A stretch of 64,000 nt of DNA from Methanobacterium sp. (GTDB taxonomy: Archaea > Methanobacteriota > Methanobacteria > Methanobacteriales > Methanobacteriaceae). How positions within the stretch are numbered: the first letter of the stretch is position 1; every line of letters begins with the position of its first letter. A program made the position numbers and the translations under genes. The stretch lies in NCBI GenBank assembly GCA_016222945.1, contig JACRPY010000002.1, positions 801,600 through 865,599 of the forward strand. Reading direction: 5' to 3'. The notes beneath the pieces are model-generated. The model had not been told where the DNA came from, ran no database searches, and was given only the letters and a program-made list of their open reading frames with translations. This document shows positions 55,809-64,000 of this stretch, one piece after another.

Positions 55809-56867
55809 ATGGATAAAGTATTGATTTCTGGTGCTGGTCTTGCAGGTTTATCTGCAGCTATTAATCTTGCAAAAGAAGGCTATGAAGTCAATGTTTTTGA
55901 GAGAAATAAAGATGTTGGACAAAGATTTCATGGAGATCTTCAAGGTCTTGAGAACTGGTCTGAAAAAGAAGATGTTTTAGCGGAAATTAGAAAAATGAGC
56001 ATCGATACAAACTTCGACTGTCATCCTTTCAGTATAATAACTGCTACTAACAGTATAAAAACTAATGAAGTAACAACTTTAAAAAAACCACTATATTACC
56101 TTGTTAAAAGGGGAAATGTGGATAATAGCCTTGATTTTGGTTTAAAAGAACAGGCATTAGATGCTGGCGTTAATATACACTTTGAAAAAACAATTAATGA
56201 AGAAGATGCAGATATTGTGGCAACAGGACCTGTTTTAGAAAATGTTGTAGGTGTTGTTAAAGGAATAACATTTAAAACAGACCTAAAAGATACTGCTACG
56301 GTTTTATTTAACAATGAAGCTGCTTTTAAGGGATATTCATATCTTCTTGTAACTAAAGGATATGGATGCATGTCATCAGTTCTATTAGATAATTTTAATA
56401 AAACTGATTCCTGTTTTAGGAAAACAAAGGAATTTTTTTCTAATTTATATAAATTTAATATTGAAGAGGCACGAAATTGCGGAGGAATGGGCTGTTTTTC
56501 TATAAATAGCAGATTTAAAAAGGGGAAAACTATATTTGTAGGGGAAGCTGCTGGTTTACAGGATTTATTTTTAGGTTTTGGGATGAGATACGCAATAACT
56601 TCAGGTTTTCAAGCAGCAAGAAGTATTATTAATGATGAAGACTATGAAATTATGGCTAAATCGTGTTTTGAGGGTAAATTAAAAGCAGGTATTGTAAACC
56701 GTTATTTATGGGAAAAATTAAATAAAAATAATTACTCATTGGCAGTGAATAATTTTAATTGGATTATAAATAATTTTAATTGGATATATAATTATAACAT
56801 GTTTTGGAGGATTTTATATCCTTTTGCATTAAATGGGATGAGAAGAAGATATAATTGGTTTAAATGA
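55809..56867 (+). CDS. FAD-dependent oxidoreductase (geranylgeranyl reductase-like)
   Basis: This 352-residue protein has the FAD-binding start ISGAGLAGLSAAINLAKEGY and the later FAD motif FVGEAAGLQDLFLGFGMRYAI, as in the geranylgeranyl reductase group. The substrate is not evident. The C-terminus contains the near-direct repeat NNFNWI, NNFNWIYNYN. Archaea use such enzymes to saturate lipids, but this one is shorter than the housekeeping reductase. Confidence 0.82.
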   Translation: MDKVLISGAGLAGLSAAINLAKEGYEVNVFERNKDVGQRFHGDLQGLENWSEKEDVLAEIRKMSIDTNFDCHPFSIITATNSIKTNEVTTLKKPLYYLVKRGNVDNSLDFGLKEQALDAGVNIHFEKTINEEDADIVATGPVLENVVGVVKGITFKTDLKDTATVLFNNEAAFKGYSYLLVTKGYGCMSSVLLDNFNKTDSCFRKTKEFFSNLYKFNIEEARNCGGMGCFSINSRFKKGKTIFVGEAAGLQDLFLGFGMRYAITSGFQAARSIINDEDYEIMAKSCFEGKLKAGIVNRYLWEKLNKNNYSLAVNNFNWIINNFNWIYNYNMFWRILYPFALNGMRRRYNWFK

Positions 56868-57013
56868 GGATTATTAGATAATTTGTGGATTTATTTTGCT
56901 TTTTAATTTATTTTTTCATGAATTGTAATGAATTTATTTATATTTAAGATGGATAAAACAATAAGTAGGTAAAAACATTTCAAATCATAATTTATAAAAA
57001 TTGAGGCAAGAAG

Positions 57014-58621
57014 ATGATCAAAGGTAATTTAGTGGACGTGTTTACTGAAAGGATCTATCCAGCAGAAATATACTTTAGTGATGGAGTGATAGAATGTGTG
57101 AAGCCAGTTGAAGATAAATTCAATCATTTTATTCTACCAGGATTTATTGATGCCCACATACACATAGAAAGTTCTATGCTCACACCTTCAAAGTTTGCTG
57201 AAACCGTGGTTCCTCATGGAACAACTTCAGTTGTATCTGATCCCCATGAAATTGCCAATGTCTTGGGAACCCGAGGAATAAAATACATGATTAAAGATGC
57301 AGCAACTGTTCCCTTAAATATTTTTTTCACAGCACCATCATGTGTCCCTGCAACACCTTTTGAAACTTCAGGAGCAATAATCAATGCAAAAGAAATTGAT
57401 AAACTTCTTGATATGGATGAAATAGTTGCATTAGGGGAAATGATGAATTTTCCAGGAGTATTAGCAGACGATATTGAAGTTATGACTAAAATCAATGCTG
57501 CAAAGAAGCATAAAAAACCTGTTGATGGGCATGCGCCTCTTTTATCTGGTGAAGAGCTTTGTAAATACATTAAAGCAGGAATTTCCACTGATCACGAATG
57601 TACAATTGCCTCTGAAGTAATTGAAAAAAGAAAGCTGGGCATGAAAATAATGCTCAGACAAGGTTCATCTGCCAAAAATTTAGTTGATTTAATTGATGCT
57701 GGTGGAGATTTCATTGTTTCGGATGATAAACACCCTGAAGACCTTATAAAAGGACATGTTAATTTAATGCTTAAAGAAGCTGTTCAATCAGGACTGGATC
57801 CAATTAAAGCAATTAAAATGGCCACTTTAAACCCTGCAACTCATTATAATCTAAATAAGGGTTTAATTGCCCCAGGAAAAGCTGCAGATATTGTTATTGT
57901 GGACAATTTAGAAGATTTTAATGTAAAAGATGTATTTATAGGTGGAAAGAAGGTTGCAAGTGATGGTAAACCTTTATTTTCTATAAATTCTCCTGATCTT
58001 CAAAGTACTTTCAACATAAAGGATAAAGTTCCGGACGATTTTGAAATCCTTTCAAGTAATAAAGAAGAAAAAGTAAAGGTAATTGAAGTAATTGAAGGAC
58101 AATTACTCACAGAAGAGTCTGAATCTGTTTTAAAAGTTTCTGATGGTAAATTAATGCCAGATATAAAAAAAGATATTTTGAAAATTTCTGTTCTTGAAAG
58201 ATATGGCCAAAATAAAATAACAAATGCATTTGTTCAGGGGTTCGGACTTCAAGATGGGGCTATTGCTTCAAGTGTTGCCCATGACTCCCATAATATAATT
58301 GTTGTAGGTACAAACAGTCAGGACATGGCTGAAGCTGCAAATAAACTCGTTAAAAATAATGGAGGGCTTGTAATAGCATTTAATGGTGATCATCATTCAT
58401 TAAAGCTACCGATTGCAGGATTAATGAGTAATGAAACTGCAGCTGAGGTTTCTTTAAAACTTGAAACTTTACACAATGTTTTAGAGGATATTGGATGTAA
58501 ACTTGATTCACCTTTTATGACAATGTCATTTTTGGCCCTTCTGGTGATTCCAAAGCTTAAAATCAGTGACGGGGGATTGTTTGATGTTGAAAAGTTTGAA
58601 TTTGTGGATGTAATAAAATAA
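57014..58621 (+). CDS. ade: Adenine deaminase
   Basis: It deaminates adenine to hypoxanthine in purine salvage. The 535-residue amidohydrolase has the metal motif DAHIHIESSML, the conserved VSDPHEIANV and DGHAPLL segments, and SDDKHPEDL. The C-terminal GVAHDSHNIIVVG-like motif (SSVAHDSHNIIVVG) is present. Length matches the family. Confidence 0.94.
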   Translation: MIKGNLVDVFTERIYPAEIYFSDGVIECVKPVEDKFNHFILPGFIDAHIHIESSMLTPSKFAETVVPHGTTSVVSDPHEIANVLGTRGIKYMIKDAATVPLNIFFTAPSCVPATPFETSGAIINAKEIDKLLDMDEIVALGEMMNFPGVLADDIEVMTKINAAKKHKKPVDGHAPLLSGEELCKYIKAGISTDHECTIASEVIEKRKLGMKIMLRQGSSAKNLVDLIDAGGDFIVSDDKHPEDLIKGHVNLMLKEAVQSGLDPIKAIKMATLNPATHYNLNKGLIAPGKAADIVIVDNLEDFNVKDVFIGGKKVASDGKPLFSINSPDLQSTFNIKDKVPDDFEILSSNKEEKVKVIEVIEGQLLTEESESVLKVSDGKLMPDIKKDILKISVLERYGQNKITNAFVQGFGLQDGAIASSVAHDSHNIIVVGTNSQDMAEAANKLVKNNGGLVIAFNGDHHSLKLPIAGLMSNETAAEVSLKLETLHNVLEDIGCKLDSPFMTMSFLALLVIPKLKISDGGLFDVEKFEFVDVIK

Positions 58622-58658
58622 TTGTAAATAGAGAACATTTTAAAGATATGGCGATTTT

Positions 58659-59534
58659 ATGAAAGTTGTACCTCTTGCTTTTGAAAGTTTAGGTGTCAGA
58701 TCAATGGCTACATTTGTTGAAACTGATCAAAAAATCTTAATTGACCCTGGAACTTCAATTGCACCTAAAAGATTTGGATATCCGCCGTGGAAAAACGAAT
58801 TCGATGCATTGTATAGCTCCAGAGCTAAAATCAATGAGTATGGGGAAAAAGCAGGTATATTTACTGTAAGCCATTATCATCATGACCATTACACTCCATT
58901 TGAGCTTGGGAAATTTCTGGATTCATCCCCTAAAGCTGCGGAGAAACTTTATAGCGGAAAAAAATTATTTATCAAACATTCCACTTCTAAAATTAATAAA
59001 AGCCAGCAAAAACGTGCTGCTGATTTTTTAAAGAATTTAGAAGATTTAAACTGTGAGGTTTCCTATGCAGATGGTAATATATTTGAAATAGGGGAAACAA
59101 CACTTAAATTTTCAAATCCACTTCCCCACGGGTCTGAGGGAAGCCGCTTAGGATATGTGATTACTACAACAATCCAGTACAATGGAAAGAGTTTGATGCA
59201 TGCATCTGATGTCCAAGGGCCTATTTATGAAGGATCAAAACAGTTTATTCTTAATGAAAATCCGGATATTTTGATATTGAGCGGTCCTCCAATTTATCTT
59301 CAAGGATTTGCCATTGAAAGAGGAGATATTGAAAGTGCAAGAAGGAATTTAATTGAAATATCTAATAAAATACCCAAAGTAATTGTGGATCATCATCTTC
59401 TAAGAGATATGCGATGTTTTGATTTTATAAAGTCAGTAGAAAAAGAATCAGATAATGAGATAGTTGTAGCATCAGAAATTTTAGGTAAAGAACCTGATTT
59501 GTTGGAAGCACGGCGAAAAGAATTTTATGTATAA
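58659..59534 (+). CDS. UPF0282 metallo-beta-lactamase-fold hydrolase
   Basis: This 291-residue protein has the metal-binding motif SHYHHDHYTPFE near residues 70-81, then HASDVQGP and DHHLLRD. It matches the archaeal UPF0282 family of metallo-beta-lactamase-fold proteins, of unknown substrate. It begins 38 bases after ade. Its end borders a gene remnant on the other strand. Confidence 0.88.
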   Translation: MKVVPLAFESLGVRSMATFVETDQKILIDPGTSIAPKRFGYPPWKNEFDALYSSRAKINEYGEKAGIFTVSHYHHDHYTPFELGKFLDSSPKAAEKLYSGKKLFIKHSTSKINKSQQKRAADFLKNLEDLNCEVSYADGNIFEIGETTLKFSNPLPHGSEGSRLGYVITTTIQYNGKSLMHASDVQGPIYEGSKQFILNENPDILILSGPPIYLQGFAIERGDIESARRNLIEISNKIPKVIVDHHLLRDMRCFDFIKSVEKESDNEIVVASEILGKEPDLLEARRKEFYV

Positions 59535-59745
59535 TATTGTGTCTGCTGGTACGTTATATTTTTCTGCCAGAGGCTTAACATGTGTATCATGAACTTTCTT
59601 GATATAATATGCTTTTTTTTAGCATAAGTTTTGGTTTGACCATATTTAGATTGAACATACTTAACTAAACCTTTCTTTTGATACTCTGCTCTTTCCTGGT
59701 TGAATCTGTCTAAAGCAGTTTGAATAACGTTATAAAAAATCTTAA
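59535..59745 (-). pseudogene. Remnant of a coding gene, frameshifted
   Basis: On the minus strand an open stretch reads VIQTALDRFNQERAEYQKKG then LVKYVQSKYGQTKTYAKKK. At a run of eight A (59613-59620) the sensible reading shifts frame to AYYIKKVHDTHVKPLAEKYN then VPADTILYI. There is no start codon. It is probably the tail of a lost protein cut by the UPF0282 gene. The family is not recognised. Confidence 0.5.
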
Positions 59746-59814
59746 AAAAAAAGTAAAAATATAAAAATAAACAGCTTAATTCTCACCCATCAATTCTAAA
59801 AGTTCCTTTTTAGC

Positions 59815-59964
59815 TTTCAAAAATCTATGATTTTTGATTGCCCGAAAATCGGAGCTTACAAATCATCAAAAATCTTTTATTTTTGTGCAAGAAAAATGCT
59901 TTGCATTTTTCTAGCTTTGATTTGTGCTCCAAAATTCTACGAATTTTGAGAGATTTTCGACGGC
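59815..59964 (-). repeat. Stem-loop array D inside the 3' end of the TPR gene
   Basis: Four hairpins lie at 59818-59836, 59867-59885, 59891-59911 and 59930-59948. Nested outer stems are CGAAAATC 59843-59850 with GATTTTCG 59952-59959, and ACAAATCA/TGATTTGT plus GGAGC/GCTCC (59851-59865 with 59918-59930). The linkers GAAAATCTCTC and GGAGCACAAA match array B. The last 17 or so codons of the TPR gene are made of this element. Confidence 0.85.
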
Positions 59965-60924
59965 TTCAAGTGCTTCTTCAAAATCAGGATCTAATTCTAA
60001 TGCTTTGTTATAACATTCTAGTGATTCATTGTATTTTTTGAGTTTTTGAAGAACTTTTCCTTTTTCAAGCCATGTTTCTTCATCTTCAGGATCAATTTCT
60101 AAACTTTTTTCAAGATATTCCAAAGCCTCTTTAAAATGTCCTATTTTATTTGAGATAGAACCTTTAAAAGCCCAAGCATCACTATCATCAGGATCAAGTT
60201 CTAACACTTTACTAAAACATTTTAATGCATCCTTAAAACTGTTTAAATTATTTAGTGCACTGCCCTTATTGTACCATGCATAAGCAAATTCAAAATCCAA
60301 TTCTAATGCTTTATTATAACATTCCAAAGCCTCATCAAAACGTTTCAAATCACTTAAAACATTACCTTTATTATCCAGTATCAATGCATCTTCAGGTTCA
60401 ATCTCTAATGCTTTATTATAACATTCCAAAGCCTCATCAAGCCTATTTAACTCTTTAAGCATGTTACCTCTATTATTCAATTTACCGGTATCATAGGGAT
60501 CCAATTCTAATGCTTTGTTATAGCATTCTAAAGCCTCATCAAAACGTTTCAAATCACTTAAAACATTACCTTTACCATACCATATAAGTGCATTTTTATC
60601 ATCAATAGACAATGCCTGATTATAACATTTTAAAGCTTCATCAAATCTTTCTAACGCGTAAAGTGATAAGCATTTACCATACCAGTGATTCATATCATTA
60701 GAATCTAATTTTATAGATTTATCAAAGTGTTCTAATGCTTCATTAAATTTACCTAACCTATAAAAAAGATTCCCTTTATTATACCATGCAACTCCATAAT
60801 TGGGAGTTAAGTCTAATGCTTTATTAAAATATTCAAGAGCCAGTGCAGGATTATCATCCACATATTGAAGGCCCTTTATAACTAATTTATCTACCTTTCG
60901 ATTTTTAAAAATATTGAAACCCAT
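59911..60924 (-). CDS. Tetratricopeptide repeat protein
   Basis: This protein of about 337 residues consists of around nine to ten TPR units of the form FDEALECYNKALELDP. It is a scaffold for protein contacts with no signal peptide. ATG 60924 with GGAGTG in front is preferred over an upstream ATG at 60945. The end is abnormal: after EALEAVENL the frame enters array D and stops at TAG. Beyond the array, in the same frame, AKKELLELMGEN and a stop look like the original C-terminus. It follows the surface-protein gene by 24 bases. Confidence 0.9.
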   Translation of the reverse strand: MGFNIFKNRKVDKLVIKGLQYVDDNPALALEYFNKALDLTPNYGVAWYNKGNLFYRLGKFNEALEHFDKSIKLDSNDMNHWYGKCLSLYALERFDEALKCYNQALSIDDKNALIWYGKGNVLSDLKRFDEALECYNKALELDPYDTGKLNNRGNMLKELNRLDEALECYNKALEIEPEDALILDNKGNVLSDLKRFDEALECYNKALELDFEFAYAWYNKGSALNNLNSFKDALKCFSKVLELDPDDSDAWAFKGSISNKIGHFKEALEYLEKSLEIDPEDEETWLEKGKVLQKLKKYNESLECYNKALELDPDFEEALEAVENLSKFVEFWSTNQS

Positions 60925-60948
60925 AATAACACTCCTTATATACAAAAA

Positions 60949-63262
60949 TTACTTTCTTTTTTTAGATTTCCCTATCTTAGGGACGTTCTCATCTTTATTA
61001 GCTTTATTAATCTTACCTAAAGTATCCATTGTAAGATAAGCTACTGCCGCTGCCCCCATTCCAGCTAATGTTTTTAGAAGCTTCCCACCTTTAGGACTTT
61101 TCCCACCAGGATCATACCAAACAGGTGTGCTTAACTGTTTATGTTTATTTTTAGAACTTTTTTCTAGGGTCAGGCGCTTTTTATTTGGATCAACAGTCTT
61201 ATATCTTACTGTGTGCGTAGTTATATATCCATCGCTTAGTTTTACAGGGCGAGATTTATTAAAATTAATATTAAGCTTGTTTGAACTCATTGTTTCTGTT
61301 TTACTGAGTTGTATAAGTCGTTTAGTCGTTGTTCTATCACGATTTTTTCTAGCATCAGCTAAATAAGATCCTACTTTACCTCTAGCTTGATCAACGGACT
61401 TATTAAATTCAGGCCCATACGTAACAGCCAAATATGTACCTCCCAAAATAATAGCACATACAGCTATATATGCAACTGGAACCAAAAAAACTACGCCACC
61501 AAACAATCCCTTCATTTCTTCTGTACTTAGTGGTGTTCCTCGTCCGTTTGGATTTGTGGTTAGTGCGTTGCCTGTGTAGTATTTGTTGAATTGTTCTGTG
61601 GTCATGATTACTGTTCCCAGGAACGGATCCTGTATTATGTAGTTGTCTCCGATTTTGCCGAGGATTAGAGCGTAGTGGTTGTTTCCGTTTATGTTTAGGA
61701 GTACTATGTCGTTGTTTTTTAGTTGACCAGAATCAATTTTTAATCCTGTTAGTTGTATTCCGTAGTATGATGCTGCTTGTGACAGGCCATACATACTGAT
61801 ACCCTGATCGGTTAATCCGCCAATTTGTGATATAAGATTAGCATCTGCCTTTGCACCTAAACTGTTTAGAAGGTTACCAACTGCTATTGCACCGCAAAGA
61901 TTATTATTTGGAGCAGGATCAGCAATTTTACGTGGGATTTTATGAGGTGTGACTGGTTGACTATTCACAGGAGTGCTTAACATGTTTGTGAGTGTTTGTT
62001 GGTCTATTGTGGCAGTTAGTGTGTAGCTTCCCGGGTTGAAGACTTGTAGTTGTGTCCAGGCACTGTTATTAATTAGGGGTGCTGTTTCTGGGTAGACATC
62101 ACCACCGTTGTTTATAAAGAATTGCACCATGAATGAAGGAATCTCCATTTTTAGTTCTTCGCCGGTACTGCTTTTGAGAGTTACAGTAATATCATATACT
62201 TGTCCTGGATTTATAGTGCCTGATGGCACATTTAAAACCGCAACAGCATGATTACCTGTGTTTATATTCATTCCCGTGATACATATAGGATTGTTTTGAC
62301 CCCACCAATTATACTGAGCATCAACAGTTCCATAGCCATTATTGTGAAGGTTATGAGTGTTACCTGCAACACGATTAAAGTTTAAAGTGTTGTTTGTCCC
62401 GTTTTCAACAAGTATGGCATTTGGGTTTCCTGTGATATTGTTTTGAACGAACGTATTGTTGCTACCGTTTATGATTAAACCATTCTCTGTGTTATTATGA
62501 ACATTATTACCTGTTAGGTTGTTATTGTTTCCGTTTATGGTGCTTCCGTTGGTGTTGTTGAAGATTAGTGTGCTGTTAACATGGTTTTCACTTCCATTTA
62601 TGATTAAACCATTAGTATTATTCTGCAACAAACTACCATTCAACGTGTTGTTGTTTCCATTTAGTATGATTCCAGTTTGGTTGTTAAAACGACTAGTAAC
62701 ATTAGAAAAACTATTATTGTTTCCATTTACCTGTAATCCATTCTTATTCAATGTTAAAATAGTGCTGTTCATCTGATTATTGTTCCCTGTGATGGTTAAA
62801 CTGTAACCATTATCTAAGAGGATGTTAAATAGTGTTAGAATGTTGTTTATATTGTTGTTATTTCCTTGGATGTTTATTCCTTGGCCGTTACGGATTATGG
62901 TGTTTCCAATCATGTTCAAAAAATCAACAACATCATTATCCGACCTTATTAAGAGTCCTGTACCATTATTATCCGTCAAACTGTTTCCTGTAACAATATT
63001 ATCCCCATTTATATACATTGCAGTATTGTTTTGATTACTAACACTATTATTAGTTATACTGTTACCTGTTCCAGTAATAAAGAAACCATTGGTCCCATTT
63101 AATGCTCCAGAACCATTAAACAGGTTATTATTCCCATTCAAAATCAAACTGTTGGTGTTGTTGAAGATTAGTGTGCTGTTAACATGGTTTTCACTTCCAT
63201 TTATGATTAAACCATTAGTATTATTCTGCAACAAACTACCATTCAACGTGTTGTTGTTTCCA
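60949..63262 (-). CDS. Beta-helix surface protein, C-terminal part, with C39-like peptidase domain
   Basis: Over 300 residues of right-handed beta-helix repeats (NGNNNTLNGSLLQNNTNGL type) are followed by the NWWGQNNP end-cap motif and an immunoglobulin-like segment. Next is a C39-like cysteine peptidase domain (cysteine in NNLCGAIAVG, histidine in NNHYALILG, aspartate in QDPFLG), then a transmembrane helix and a basic tail. This fits a cell-wall-associated protein that could process peptides. The frame is broken from the N-terminal part at about 63262, so the nominal TTG start at 63246 is an artefact. Confidence 0.82.
62548..62659 (-). repeat. 112-base exact repeat, copy 1
   Basis: It is identical to 63151-63262, 603 bases away (201 codons). 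Both lie in the beta-helix coding region in the same phase. Confidence 0.85.
63151..63262 (-). repeat. 112-base exact repeat, copy 2, ending at the frameshift
   Basis: It is identical to 62548-62659. Its boundary at 63262 coincides with the point where the reading frame from upstream is lost. Confidence 0.85.
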
Positions 63263-64000
63263 ATAAAACACGTTAAGATTGGTTAAAACATTACCATCAC
63301 CCATTAAATGCAAACCATTGGTGTTTCCGAATAGTTGTGTTCCGTTTAGTAGGTTGTTGTTTCCTTGGATTGTTAGGGCGTAGTTGTTGGCCAGGACACT
63401 GTTATTAGTTAATAAAAATGTTCCTAGAATATTGTTATTTCCTGTAAGTTTTATTCCTATGCCGTTTCTGTATATTTGGTTGTCGGTGATGGTGGGATTG
63501 TTTAAATTGTTTCCATAAGTATCCATATTTAAACCCCAAACACTATTATCCATTATAAGATTATTAGAAACAGAATTACTGTAAGAAGTAGTTACACCAT
63601 ACACATTATTAGTCACAGTATTAAAAGAAAACTGATTACCGTTACTACCGGTGAATGCTGCTCCGTAGGGATTGTATTGGAATGTGTTACCTATAATAGG
63701 TGTTGAATCTGTGCCTGTAAGCCATACTCCTCCATTACCATTACTATTCGCAGTGTTAGCTAAAACCCAGCTACCGCTGCTTTGCTCAAGATAAATACCA
63801 CTCCAACCATTACCATTAGCAACATTATTTTGAATCCAAGAACTAGGACTAAGCCTTAAAAATATCCCTCCACCACCATTACCATTCACCACATTACCAC
63901 TTAAACTAGAACCCGGAGAATTATAAAGATAAATACCCGTATAACCAGAACCAACCACCTGATTACCACTTAAAGTAGATGTAGGACTATCCAATAAACC
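63236..64000 (-). CDS. Beta-helix surface protein, N-terminal part, open at window edge
   Basis: These repeats read LYNSPGSSLSGNVVNGNGGG and similar, typical of NosD-like/right-handed parallel beta-helix adhesins of Methanobacteriales. The frame is open to the right edge, so the start and signal peptide lie outside. It ends in TNLNVFYWKQQHVEW and TAG. A one-frame shift at about 63262 would join it to the repeats of the next frame (GNNNTLNGSLL). Either the gene is split by a real frameshift or the repeats were misassembled. Confidence 0.8.
   Translation of the reverse strand, partial: GLLDSPTSTLSGNQVVGSGYTGIYLYNSPGSSLSGNVVNGNGGGGIFLRLSPSSWIQNNVANGNGWSGIYLEQSSGSWVLANTANSNGNGGVWLTGTDSTPIIGNTFQYNPYGAAFTGSNGNQFSFNTVTNNVYGVTTSYSNSVSNNLIMDNSVWGLNMDTYGNNLNNPTITDNQIYRNGIGIKLTGNNNILGTFLLTNNSVLANNYALTIQGNNNLLNGTQLFGNTNGLHLMGDGNVLTNLNVFYWKQQHVEW

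Noticed and set aside
10761..59964. Hairpin arrays as CRISPR arrays
   Set aside because: There is no constant repeat of fixed length, spacers are not unique inserts, and no cas genes are present.
61127..63286. Plus-strand frames opposite the surface-protein gene
   Set aside because: They are mirror readings of asparagine/glycine-rich repeats, hydrophobic by chance and without start signals.

Overview
This AT-rich window comes from an archaeon, almost certainly a hydrogenotrophic methanogen of the Methanobacteriales (Methanobacterium-like). The evidence is the gene set: a CdhA-type CO dehydrogenase, coenzyme F430 synthase (cfbE), methanopterin biosynthesis (mptE), TFB, Gar1, Orc1/Cdc6, archaeal DnaG and XerA, aRF1, IF-5A with pyruvoyl arginine decarboxylase, and large beta-helix surface proteins. 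Many genes have a TATA box 25-35 bases before the start codon and no leader. Others carry strong GGAGG/GGTGA ribosome binding sites. I see no rRNA, tRNA, CRISPR array or intact transposon.

Layout. 1-4.4 kb: 3' part of cdhA, a four-cluster ferredoxin, acetyl-CoA synthetase. 4.5-12.1 kb: a LytS-like/SpoIIE-like membrane phosphatase with altered metal ligands, a TPP enzyme with a radical SAM protein, an aminotransferase, mptE broken by an in-frame amber codon, YnfA. 12.1-14.5 kb: a divergent CDF exporter and CadC/SmtB-type repressor with two matching operators, a decayed zinc-ribbon lipoprotein and a lipoprotein. 14.7-20.2 kb: Orc1/Cdc6, archease-RtcB, MTA/MTI phosphorylase, NadA. 20.3-31.9 kb: SulP, DUF763, HisG, FUSC, BioY, TspO and MFS genes. 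32-40.5 kb: the information-processing run xerA, Lon-like AAA+, dnaG, Toprim, then DUF211, RraA-like, flippase-like, gar1-tfb. 40.5-46.7 kb: an MFS pump, K+ channel, UMP kinase, aRF1, GfcR-like regulator. 46.8-55.4 kb: hemC, cfbE, NAD kinase, IMPase/FBPase, pdaD, IF-5A, agmatinase, ornithine cyclodeaminase-like gene. 55.4-64 kb: FAD oxidoreductase, adenine deaminase, UPF0282 hydrolase, a TPR protein and a frameshifted beta-helix/C39 surface protein running off the window.

How genes work together. PdaD, agmatinase and IF-5A link arginine to polyamines and hypusine. HemC and CfbE are early and late steps of F430 synthesis. Archease activates RtcB. Gar1 and TFB overlap and share a promoter.

The most unusual content is a family of nested stem-loop arrays at four places (10.8, 36.6-36.9, 43.5-43.7 and 59.8-59.96 kb). 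They share linkers, but their stems differ while keeping perfect pairing. Three sit directly before genes and supply the ribosome binding site. The fourth has split the 3' end of a TPR gene. Other oddities are a tandem triplication of the 3' end of prf1 together with its terminator hairpin, the amber codon in mptE, and a 112-base exact repeat that ends exactly where the surface-protein gene loses frame.
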